DNA of 64,000 nucleotides from Bombella saccharophila (GTDB lineage Bacteria; Pseudomonadota; Alphaproteobacteria; Acetobacterales; Acetobacteraceae). Of this stretch, positions 47,232-55,280 are shown in pieces. The notes beneath the pieces were generated by a model. It saw only the letters and a program-made list of their open reading frames with translations. It searched no databases and was not told the origin of the DNA. The stretch lies in NCBI RefSeq assembly GCF_026385475.1, contig NZ_JANIDW010000003.1, positions 1 to 64,000 of the forward strand. The letters are read 5' to 3'. Made by a program: the position numbers and the translations under genes. Positions within the stretch are counted from its first letter, which is position 1. Every line of letters begins with the position of its first letter.

Positions 47232-47318
47232 GTTAAATTACTTTTAGGCTAAATTGTTTTTTATGGTATTGGGTGAGTCTGTCACAAAATGCCCCTGGTG
47301 TAGGAGAGGCTTGAGATT

Positions 47319-48722
47319 ATGAACGAGACAGTTGAGTCCCCGCATTCGACGATCGACCCAACCGCCAGGCGGCGTGTGTTGTTTGTCTGTATCCTTGCCT
47401 CCCTTGCCGGGTTGATGTGCGGGATGGATATTGGTGTCATCTCTGGTGTGTTGCGTCCTTTTGGGCAACAGTTCCATGCCACAACGGTGGAGTTGGAATG
47501 GGTTGTCGGGGGGATGTTGGTTGGGGCGACCATTGGCGCGCTGACAGGCAGTAAGATAACATCATGCTTAGGCCGGAAGTTTACGCTAACAGCCGCTGCG
47601 GCAGCATTCTCGATTGGGGCGATAGGCTGTGCCACATCGCAATCGGTTGCAATGATGATTGCGTGCCGTTTGATTGTCGGCTTTGGGATGGGCCTGTCAG
47701 ATTTTGCAACACCGCTTTATCTCTCCGAGGTCTCACGCACAGAGCAGCGCGGGGCGATGGGTTCACTTTACCAGCTGCTTAAGACGATGGGCATTTTCTT
47801 AGCTTTCTTCTCTAATAGCTGGTTTGCCCCTTCTGGTGCATGGCGGTCTATGATGACGGTGGAGGCTATCCCGGCTGTTATTTTCTTACTTATCTTCCTG
47901 TTCCTCCCCCAAAGCCCACGCTGGTTGATGATTCAGGGGCGGAAGGAAGAAGCCTTGGAGACCATGACGCGCCTGCGTGATGGGCCTGCACAGGCACATA
48001 AGGAGCTGGCAGCCATCAGTGAGCAGCTGAAAACCAAGGAAGAAGGGTGGAAGCTCTTCAAGACGAATGGCAATTATCGCCGCTCTGTAGGGTTGGGGAT
48101 GTTGTTGCAGATTATGCAGCAATTTGCCGGTATTAACATCATCATGTACTATGCCCCTCGTATTTTGGAGGCCGCCCATTTTGGCCTTTCTGCCCAGATG
48201 TGGTGTACAGCCCTTATCGGCCTTGTGAATGTGCTGATGACCTTTGTTGCTGTTGGATATTCCGATAAATGGGGTCGTAAGCCTATCCTTTATGCCGGTT
48301 ATGGCATCATGGCTGCGAGCATGGCGATTTTGGCCTTCCTTCTCTCGATTGGGACGACAACTCTGACCCAGCAGCTTCTTGCCTTGGCGATGATTATCAT
48401 CTTCGTTGGTGGGTTTGCGATGTCCGCCGGGCCGCTTATGTGGGTTATCTGTGCAGAGATTCAGCCAGCGGAAGGTCGTAACTTGGGGATTTCCATCTCC
48501 ACAGGGACGAACATGCTCAGCAACCTCCTTATCGGTACAACCTTCCTGAGTGTGATGGAGGCTATCGGCAGTGCAAATACCTTCTGGCTTTTTGCGATAT
48601 TAAACGCTGTTGGTGTGGTTCTGCTCTATCTCTTTGTGCCAGAGACGAAGGATGTCCCGCTGGATGTTATTGAGAAAGACCTGATGAGCGGCGTAAAATT
48701 GCGCGACCTTGGCCGCCGGTAA
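47319..48722 (+). CDS. Sugar porter, major facilitator superfamily
   Basis: Probable sugar:H+ symporter of 467 residues with twelve predicted helices. Family landmarks: GMDIGVISGVL in helix 1, GRKF after helix 2, ADFATPLYLSEVSRTEQRGAMGS-like segment in helix 4-5, PQSPRWLMIQGR before the central loop, GINIIMYYAPRILEAAHF in helix 7, GRKPIL, and PETKD at the end. It is a tandem paralogue of the next gene. Substrate is unknown; hexose or pentose uptake fits a sugar-oxidising bacterium. Confidence 0.9.
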   Translation: MNETVESPHSTIDPTARRRVLFVCILASLAGLMCGMDIGVISGVLRPFGQQFHATTVELEWVVGGMLVGATIGALTGSKITSCLGRKFTLTAAAAAFSIGAIGCATSQSVAMMIACRLIVGFGMGLSDFATPLYLSEVSRTEQRGAMGSLYQLLKTMGIFLAFFSNSWFAPSGAWRSMMTVEAIPAVIFLLIFLFLPQSPRWLMIQGRKEEALETMTRLRDGPAQAHKELAAISEQLKTKEEGWKLFKTNGNYRRSVGLGMLLQIMQQFAGINIIMYYAPRILEAAHFGLSAQMWCTALIGLVNVLMTFVAVGYSDKWGRKPILYAGYGIMAASMAILAFLLSIGTTTLTQQLLALAMIIIFVGGFAMSAGPLMWVICAEIQPAEGRNLGISISTGTNMLSNLLIGTTFLSVMEAIGSANTFWLFAILNAVGVVLLYLFVPETKDVPLDVIEKDLMSGVKLRDLGRR

Positions 48723-48813
48723 GGCTGCTCTTGTTATAAGCTTGAGGGATGGGGCTGGCTAAGGTCGGTCCCATCAAGTTGGTTTCTCTTTTGTAGAGAG
48801 GGTATGATCGCAT

Positions 48814-50247
48814 ATGGTAGATGAGGTTGACCCCCGCATAGCTCCTCCCGGTATGAGTGACGATGATGAAGATACGTCATTCTTTGACCCAACAAAGTTT
48901 AAGATTTTAGCCATTGGCGTTGTTGCCGCTTTGGCTGGCTTGATGTCTGGTATTGATATTGGTGTGGTGTCTGGTGCGTTAGATTTCTTCTCGCGAGAGT
49001 TTCATCCCTCTACGATGGCTCTTTCTTGGGTTGTGAGTGCTATGATGGCCGGGGCGGCGATCGGCTCTGTTAGTGCGAGTACCCTTGCCCATAAGATTGG
49101 CCGTAAACGGGCGTTAATCTGTGGTGCGTCTGTGTTTGTGATCGGTGCGGCGGGCTGTGCGATTAGCTGGTCTATCTCATCGATGATTTGCTTTCGTGTT
49201 GTGATGGGTTATGCGGTGGGGCTTTCGGCCTTTACAGCGCCGCTTTATCTTTCCGAGATTGCCAGTGAGGACACGCGCGGGGCGATGATTTCTACCTACC
49301 AGCTGATGCTCACAGTGGGGATTTTCATCGCCTTTTTGGCTGATACATTCTTCTCCTATCGGGGGAATTGGCGCGGGATGTTCTGGTTTGCTTCAGCTCC
49401 TGCGGTGCTGTTCTTTGTTGGGGTGCTGTTTTTGCCGTACAGCCCGCATTGGCTGGTGATGAAGGGACGCCATAAAGAAGCACGCCGTATCCTGCTGGAT
49501 TTGCGTAATGACCCGCTAGAAGCGGCTAAAGAGATTCAGGCCATTCGCGCGCAATTAGAGACAAAGCAAGAAGGCTTCTCTCTATTGAAGCGGAACAAGA
49601 ACTTCCGCCGATCTGTGCTGCTGGGGATTGTGTTGCAGGCTATGCAGCAATTAGCGGGCATTAATATTGTGATGTTCTATGCGCCGAAGATTCTCCATGC
49701 GGCGCATTTCGATACCCATTCGCAGGTTTGGTGTACGGCCATTATTGGGCTGGTGAATATGCTGGCGACCTTTGTGGCTGTAGGGCTGGTGGACCGCTGG
49801 GGGCGTAAGCCGATTCTATATGTTGGTTTTGCGGTGATGGCTCTGGCCATGGGCGCATTAGCGGGTTTGTTGAATGAGGGTATGACCGAGCAAGCCTCCC
49901 AAATGATGGCGGTGTTCGTGTTGATGATCTTCTGCGCAGGCCATGCTATGTCCGCTGGGCCATTGATGTGGGTGCTATGTGCGGAGATTCAGCCCATCCA
50001 AGGGCGGGATTTTGGGATGTCCATCTCTACCTTGACGAACTGGCTGGCCAATATGGGCGTGAGTGTCAGCTTCCTCCCTTTGATGGAGTTTTTCGGCGCG
50101 GCAGGGACGTTCTGGCTCCTTGCGGTGCTGAACTTCCTCTTTATTGGGCTGACCTATCTTTATGTCCCAGAGACAAAAGGCATGTCCCTTGCGAAGATTG
50201 AGGAGCGGCTGATGAGCGGTGTGAAGCTGCGTAATCTGGGCCGCTAA
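48814..50247 (+). CDS. Sugar porter, major facilitator superfamily (paralogue)
   Basis: A 477-residue sugar transporter closely related to the preceding one, sharing LAGLMSGIDIGVVSGAL, LYLSEIASEDTRGAM, PYSPHWLVMKGR, LQAMQQLAGINIVMFYAPKILHAAHF and PETKGMSLAKIEERLMSGVKLRNLGR. It has a longer acidic cytoplasmic N-terminus (about 30 residues). The pair probably arose by duplication. A terminator follows the stop. Confidence 0.9.
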   Translation: MVDEVDPRIAPPGMSDDDEDTSFFDPTKFKILAIGVVAALAGLMSGIDIGVVSGALDFFSREFHPSTMALSWVVSAMMAGAAIGSVSASTLAHKIGRKRALICGASVFVIGAAGCAISWSISSMICFRVVMGYAVGLSAFTAPLYLSEIASEDTRGAMISTYQLMLTVGIFIAFLADTFFSYRGNWRGMFWFASAPAVLFFVGVLFLPYSPHWLVMKGRHKEARRILLDLRNDPLEAAKEIQAIRAQLETKQEGFSLLKRNKNFRRSVLLGIVLQAMQQLAGINIVMFYAPKILHAAHFDTHSQVWCTAIIGLVNMLATFVAVGLVDRWGRKPILYVGFAVMALAMGALAGLLNEGMTEQASQMMAVFVLMIFCAGHAMSAGPLMWVLCAEIQPIQGRDFGMSISTLTNWLANMGVSVSFLPLMEFFGAAGTFWLLAVLNFLFIGLTYLYVPETKGMSLAKIEERLMSGVKLRNLGR

Positions 50248-50267
50248 AGCTGCTTTTTATAGTGCTA

Positions 50268-50303
50268 CAAAAAAGGCTCCCCAAGAGAGGGAGCCTTTTT
50301 TTA
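50268..50303. terminator. Bidirectional terminator
   Basis: AAAAAGGCTCCC and GGGAGCCTTTTTTT form a 7-bp GC stem flanked by A and T runs with a short loop. It lies between the convergent sugar porter and the GT92-like gene. Confidence 0.88.
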
Positions 50304-50325
50304 TGGGTAGAAGAGTTTGTGCCTC

Positions 50326-51858
50326 TTATAGGATGAAGGGCGCGAAGGGGCCTAAATAGCTGTGCAGGATGCGGGCCTGTGAGTCTTCCAAATGGGCAGC
50401 CAGCAAGGGAAGGAGCCATGCTGTCATGTGGCGATCCACCTGCGTGAGGAAGCTGATATCCTCTAACGTGATGGTAGGGGTGCGGAGGAGCATCTCAGCA
50501 AGATTAAAGGCAGGGAGGGTTAACCATGAATCCTCTGTAGGTAAGGTCAGCTGTGGGAGGGCTGTAAAATATTCCCACATATCGGCCTTGGGGCGATTGG
50601 TTGTAAGTGGCTCTTTAGGAGGGGCAGAGAGGAAGTACCCTTGGCGGGAAAAGCCGCCCCTTTGTCGTAGCGCAATGGCTGTTTGTTCAACAATCGGGAG
50701 GAGGTCATAACGCGGTAAGCCGCCTAGCCGCCCATCATCTAGGAGGATGAAATCGACAATTTTGTAGGTTTGATCCAGCGCGAAAAGGAAGGCCGCTGTA
50801 GGGACATGGCGGCTTTGGAGGAGGAAAAGAGTAACGTTGTTGTTGTGGCTATTTAGCTCTGCGGCATCCGTATCATAAATAAGGCCCTCTTTAAGGCCCA
50901 AAAGGCGCTCTTCCTTGGGGAAAAGAGCAAAGATATTAAAGGTAGAGGATGATTGTGTGGCCGGGGGAGGCGTGTGTTTTGCATGTGGGGGATATTGATG
51001 CTGTAATTGCATCAGCGCATTGACAACACCAGAGGTGATCACAGGTCGCACTCGGCCTAGTACATCAGCGGTGGCGTGACGAGGTGTAAGGTCCTCCACC
51101 TCATTCCATTGGGAGAAGTCGGCATCAGCTAAAGTAAGCTGAATATCTTTGCGATTCCGGGCGCGCTCAACAAACTGCTCTACGCTACGATTTTGAAAAT
51201 GCATGAGGAACGCCCCCGACCATTCCGGTTGCTCGGCTGTTATGCCAAGTGAGTCCGACCAGGTGATGGGGTGTCCTGTGGCTGTGACGTAACGTCCCTT
51301 TTGCAGAGGGAAATAATGGACATTTACCCACTGCTCATGGTCCCAATAAGAGGGGCGGAGAAGAGTTTTAATATGCCGATTTATATCTTCTTGGATTGTG
51401 CTGTGGCGGGTAAAACTATGGAAAGGTGGCGTGTTAGGGGTGGTAATGCGGTTATTATGACCATAAACACGCCAATGCAGCGCCACCGCACCAACATCTG
51501 TCCCCATCGTAGCGAGGAAGTCTGGTAAGGTTTTATGCTCGCATAGGGTGAGATATTCATCTGTATCAAACAGGCCCACCCAGTCGAACTGCCCTTTTAT
51601 GGCATTGAGCGCATCGCAATAGACTTGCTGTTGGCGTTTAAGATGGCTTTGCTCTGCAAGGTTTAAGCTATGCTCACGAATGTGGAAAAGACGAATATCC
51701 CAATGCACACAAGCAGCACGGATAAGAGCGCGCGTCCCATCGTCTGAATCGTCATCAAAGAGAATGAAGCTATTAATGCCTAAGCGGGCATGCCAGCCAA
51801 GCCAGTATAGGATGTCATGGGCTTCATTCTTGATGATGCCGACCAAAGCAAGTTTCAT
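50326..51858 (-). CDS. Glycosyltransferase family 2/92-like protein
   Basis: Residues 1-250 resemble the GT92/Glyco_tranf_2_4 type: LVGIIKNEAHDILYWLGWHARLGINSFILFDDDSDDGT, then WVGLFDTDEYL with a DXD metal site, and a HWRVYGHN segment. The remaining half (about 290-510) shows no family I recognise. No signal peptide or membrane helix is evident, so it is probably cytoplasmic, acting on surface glycans. It stands alone between terminators and pyrD, 39 bases downstream of pyrD on the same strand. Confidence 0.75.
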   Translation of the reverse strand: MKLALVGIIKNEAHDILYWLGWHARLGINSFILFDDDSDDGTRALIRAACVHWDIRLFHIREHSLNLAEQSHLKRQQQVYCDALNAIKGQFDWVGLFDTDEYLTLCEHKTLPDFLATMGTDVGAVALHWRVYGHNNRITTPNTPPFHSFTRHSTIQEDINRHIKTLLRPSYWDHEQWVNVHYFPLQKGRYVTATGHPITWSDSLGITAEQPEWSGAFLMHFQNRSVEQFVERARNRKDIQLTLADADFSQWNEVEDLTPRHATADVLGRVRPVITSGVVNALMQLQHQYPPHAKHTPPPATQSSSTFNIFALFPKEERLLGLKEGLIYDTDAAELNSHNNNVTLFLLQSRHVPTAAFLFALDQTYKIVDFILLDDGRLGGLPRYDLLPIVEQTAIALRQRGGFSRQGYFLSAPPKEPLTTNRPKADMWEYFTALPQLTLPTEDSWLTLPAFNLAEMLLRTPTITLEDISFLTQVDRHMTAWLLPLLAAHLEDSQARILHSYLGPFAPFIL

Positions 51859-51897
51859 GAGAGAGTTCGTGGTCCTATGGTAGTTCGTCAGGGGTGT

Positions 51898-52956
51898 CTA
51901 GCGTGGCAGAGAGGCGAGGTTGCGAATACCCTCGCGGCTCATTTCTTGCAAAAGCTCTTGCTTTAAACGTGTGAGCACGGCGGGCCCTTCATAAATAAAG
52001 GCGGTATAGATTTGGACAAGGTTGGCTCCCATTTTTAAGCGGTCCAAGATGTCACGCCCACTTTCGATCCCTCCAGAAGATATGAGGCAAAGACGTCTTT
52101 CATTCAAGTTCGCGACTAATCTTAGCACATCGCGTGCCCGAGTAGCGAGTGGTGCGCCGGAGAGACCGCCCGCCTCTGTACGGTGGGGGCCTGTTAAGCT
52201 CTCGGGGCGGGCGAGAGTCGTGTTGGTGAGGATGAGACCATCTGCTCCACCATCAATCGCTGCTTGGAGGATAGGGCCATAAGCCTCGTCCTCAAGGTCG
52301 GGTGCGAGTTTGATGAGCAAAGCTGGTCGGTCTGGATGGGCCGTTTGGATGGCTTCCAACAGGCGGGAGAGCATATCCACCGCTTGGAGGTCGCGCAAAC
52401 CTGGCGTGTTGGGGGAGGAAAGATTGATTGTAATATAATCGGCGTAGGATTTTACCCTGCCAACAAGGGCGGGATAGTCCGTTAAGGGGTCGGCCCCTGT
52501 TTTGTTAATGCCTAGATTAATGCCCAAAGGTACACTGGCCGCCTGGACGTGGCCTTCTTTATTGGGGCGGAATAGCGGTGTGAGATTTTGGCAAAAGCGA
52601 TCAATCCCGCAGCTATTAAAGCCCATGCGGTTGATGATGGCATGGTCATCAATCAAGCGGAAGAGGCGTGGTTTGGGGTTGCCGGGTTGGGGGCGGGGGG
52701 TAACGGTCCCTGTTTCAATATAACCGAAGCCCAATTTTGCGAGGCCTCTTACAGCGCGGGCATTTTTATCAAACCCCGCGGCAAGGCCAATGGGGTTGGG
52801 GAAGGTTAGGCCCAAAGCGTGCGTCTTTAAGGCGGAGTGGTCGGCTTTGCCATGGCCTGCTAAGCCGTATGCAATGCTGTGGATTGCGATTTCATGAGCC
52901 GTTTCGGGGTCGAGGCGGCGTAGAAGCTGTGTGGCGATTTGTCCGAGGTCCAGCAT
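51898..52956 (-). CDS. pyrD: Dihydroorotate dehydrogenase (quinone), class 2
   Basis: Oxidises dihydroorotate to orotate in pyrimidine synthesis, passing electrons to quinone at the inner membrane. The N-terminal helical part (MLDLGQIATQLLRRLDPETAHEIAI) is the class 2 membrane-association region. FPNPIGLAAGFDKNA, GFGYIETGTVTPRPQPGNP, INRMGFN, INLSSPNTPGLR with the catalytic serine nearby, and GGIESGRD are all present. I start at 52956 (AGGGGAAAAAG upstream), giving 352 residues; an earlier ATG at 53001 adds an unlikely leader. Confidence 0.94.
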   Translation of the reverse strand: MLDLGQIATQLLRRLDPETAHEIAIHSIAYGLAGHGKADHSALKTHALGLTFPNPIGLAAGFDKNARAVRGLAKLGFGYIETGTVTPRPQPGNPKPRLFRLIDDHAIINRMGFNSCGIDRFCQNLTPLFRPNKEGHVQAASVPLGINLGINKTGADPLTDYPALVGRVKSYADYITINLSSPNTPGLRDLQAVDMLSRLLEAIQTAHPDRPALLIKLAPDLEDEAYGPILQAAIDGGADGLILTNTTLARPESLTGPHRTEAGGLSGAPLATRARDVLRLVANLNERRLCLISSGGIESGRDILDRLKMGANLVQIYTAFIYEGPAVLTRLKQELLQEMSREGIRNLASLPR

Positions 52957-53117
52957 TCTTTTTCCCCTTATATCAGTTGCCTGGGTTGTTTCAGACCTCA
53001 TCGTGAGGGTTTGTCAAGAGGATTCACATTATTCATGCCGTGCGATGATGGTGATAATCTATCTTCGCAAGATGAGGGCGTGATCGGGGTTGCGTGGGAT
53101 TAATGAGAGGAGAGAGC

Positions 53118-53411
53118 ATGAGTTGGGATGAGTTATATTTAGAGACATGTTGCCGCTCAGCTTTACATCGGGTGGTGTTAAGCGGTGCAACGGGGCGGCC
53201 TGTTGGTCCCCCGCCGGAGGGGAAGATGCCGGACTTCCGCGCCCCGTTAAAGGACCGTGCATGTTTAGAGCGTCTGGCAGGGATGGGGTTTGCCCAGCAA
53301 CGAGAGGATGGCCGGTTTGAGGTCACCGCGGCGGGACGACAACGCCATGAGCGGGAGATTCTGGCTATGCGGCGGGCACGTCATCGTAGAGGTGGTGGAG
53401 GGGCACGGTAG
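53118..53411 (+). CDS. Small hypothetical protein
   Basis: Ninety-seven residues, acidic at the start and strongly basic at the end. I recognise no family. The segment LERLAGMGFAQQREDGRFEVTAAGRQRHEREIL resembles a winged-helix fragment, with a helix followed by a beta hairpin, so DNA or RNA binding is possible. GAGAGGAGAGAG directly precedes the ATG at 53118, supporting this start over ATGs at 53094 and 53103. It diverges from pyrD and lies 80 bases before dusB on the same strand. Confidence 0.6.
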   Translation: MSWDELYLETCCRSALHRVVLSGATGRPVGPPPEGKMPDFRAPLKDRACLERLAGMGFAQQREDGRFEVTAAGRQRHEREILAMRRARHRRGGGGAR

Positions 53412-53491
53412 GCCCTTGTTTGCTCTTTAGCGGGGAGAGCGGTAAAATCCCTCCCATGCCCTTTATAAAAACCCGTAGGTCTTAACGAGCG

Positions 53492-54541
53492 ATGCCCACC
53501 CCGATTCCTTTGCCTCCTATCACATTAGGGCCGGATTGCGTGATTGAGGACCCTGTTATCCTCGCGCCGATGTCTGGTGTGACGGACCTTCCCTTCCGCC
53601 GCCTAACACGCGAGCTAGGAGCAGGGTTGGTGATTTCGGAGATGATTGCCTCTTGGGCCATGGTGCGGGAGAATGAACGTACATTGAGTATGGCGCGTAG
53701 TGCTGGGGCTGGCGGGATTAATGCCGTACAGCTTGCAGGCTGCGACCCTCAAGCTATGGGTGAGGCTGCTAAAATCGCCGTGGCAGGTGGGGCGGATGTG
53801 GTGGATATTAATTTCGGCTGCCCGGTTAAGAAGGTGGCGATCGGGCAGATGGCAGGCTCCTCCCTCATGCGGGATGAGGCATTAGCGGCGCGACTTTTGG
53901 AGGCGACCGTTAAGGCAGTAAATGTCCCTGTGACGTTGAAGATGCGTATGGGGTGGGACCATGCCAGCCTTAATGCGCCTCAGTTGGCGCGGATTGCGGA
54001 GGATGTGGGCATCCGTATGATTACCGTCCATGGGCGGACGCGTCAGATGTTCTATAATGGTCATGCTGATTGGCGATTTGTGCGGACGGTAAAAGAGGCC
54101 GTAAAGCTACCTGTGATTGTAAATGGGGATATTATCAGCATGGCTTCAGCCCGTCAGGCTTTGGCGGAATCAGGGGCCGATGGCGTGATGGTAGGGCGGG
54201 GCTGTTACGGGCGGCCTTGGTTTTTAGCACAGCTTGTACAATCCTTGCGCAGTGGGGTGGATGTGCCAGACCCTGACCTCGCCACCGAGAGAGATATTGT
54301 CCTAAAGCATTATCATATGATGATGGAGTATTTTGGAGAGCGTCCCGGCCTGCGTCTCGCTCGTAAGCATGTATCTTGGTATTCGGCAGGGTTGCCGGGG
54401 TCTGCGGCTTTTCGTGCGGAGGTAAACCGGCTAGATGAGGCGGGTGCTGTCATCGCGCTGCTTACGCGTTTTTATGATGAGGCGATCGCCGCAGGCATTG
54501 TAAGAGACCGAGAAGCCGCCCTTGCTCGGCATGCCGCATAA
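53492..54541 (+). CDS. dusB: tRNA-dihydrouridine synthase DusB
   Basis: FMN enzyme that reduces uridine in the tRNA D-loop. [25 protein letters not shown] with the catalytic cysteine, [26 protein letters not shown] and [10 protein letters not shown] are the family landmarks. Length 349 is typical of the alphaproteobacterial NifR3 form. Its stop codon overlaps the start of the next gene by one base (TAATG). In most alphaproteobacteria ntrB follows dusB; here it is missing. Confidence 0.93.
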   Translation: MPTPIPLPPITLGPDCVIEDPVILAPMSGVTDLPFRRLTRELGAGLVISEMIASWAMVRENERTLSMARSAGAGGINAVQLAGCDPQAMGEAAKIAVAGGADVVDINFGCPVKKVAIGQMAGSSLMRDEALAARLLEATVKAVNVPVTLKMRMGWDHASLNAPQLARIAEDVGIRMITVHGRTRQMFYNGHADWRFVRTVKEAVKLPVIVNGDIISMASARQALAESGADGVMVGRGCYGRPWFLAQLVQSLRSGVDVPDPDLATERDIVLKHYHMMMEYFGERPGLRLARKHVSWYSAGLPGSAAFRAEVNRLDEAGAVIALLTRFYDEAIAAGIVRDREAALARHAA

Positions 54542-55272
54542 TGGCGGAGCGTACTGCCCGCGAGGACCGTGCGATGCGGCCTTTATTCCTCCACGGGGCT
54601 AGCGCGCGGGAGCGGTTGGATATTGCCCGGCAAATTCATGCTCATAGTCCCTGCGCGCATGGGGCATTTGTGGTTGCGGGGCTAACAGGTGTGCCACGGG
54701 CTTTGCGGGAGGAGCGTCTCTTTGGCACGGCGGGAAATGGCTGGTTAGAGCAAGCCCAAGGAGGCACGCTCTTAATTGATGAGCTGGATTGCCTCTCTCC
54801 CCAGATGCAGCATCGCTTTGTATTGTTCTTAACACAGCGGCCTCACGTGAAACGAGAGGAGCGCGTACGGATTATCGTAGCGAGCTGCCATGACCATGCG
54901 ACCTTATTGCGTCATGGAGGGTTGGAGGACGGCTTGCAGCATTGGTTGGCGGCTCTTCCCGCCGAGCAATGTTTAGGCCCGGAGCGTTTGCAGGCCGTGG
55001 GAAGTTTAGCTGCGGCCTCTAAAGGTGGTTTGGCGGCGATGTTTGAGCCTGTGATGCGAAGCTATGTGCGTGCAGGGTTAGAGGCAGGGAGTTGTAACCT
55101 CCATAATAGTGTGGTGGGCGCGGTAGAGAAGCCTCTTATCATCATGGCCTTGCAGCATACGGGGGGTAATCAGCTTAAAGCCGCTGCTTTATTAGGGTTG
55201 AACCGGAACACATTGCGTAAACGGATTCAGGAGCTTCAGATTACGATTCCTCGCCCGCCAGGGGCGCGGTAG
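54541..55272 (+). CDS. Degenerate NtrC-like regulator lacking receiver and ATPase motifs
   Basis: A 243-residue relic of NtrC by position (after dusB, before ntrY) and sequence. The receiver domain is gone. The AAA region starts at RPLFLHGASARERLDIAR, where the Walker A lysine is lost (GASARERL, 19-26). LFG (60-62) is followed directly by NGWLEQAQGGTLLIDELD, so the GAFTGA loop that contacts sigma-54 is deleted, while Walker B (76-82) remains. The C-terminal Fis-type helix-turn-helix (about 193-232, GGNQLKAAALLGLNRNTLRKRIQEL) is intact. It cannot act as a normal sigma-54 activator but may still bind NtrC sites. ntrB is absent. Confidence 0.85.
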   Translation: MAERTAREDRAMRPLFLHGASARERLDIARQIHAHSPCAHGAFVVAGLTGVPRALREERLFGTAGNGWLEQAQGGTLLIDELDCLSPQMQHRFVLFLTQRPHVKREERVRIIVASCHDHATLLRHGGLEDGLQHWLAALPAEQCLGPERLQAVGSLAAASKGGLAAMFEPVMRSYVRAGLEAGSCNLHNSVVGAVEKPLIIMALQHTGGNQLKAAALLGLNRNTLRKRIQELQITIPRPPGAR

Positions 55273-55280
55273 GAGAGCGC

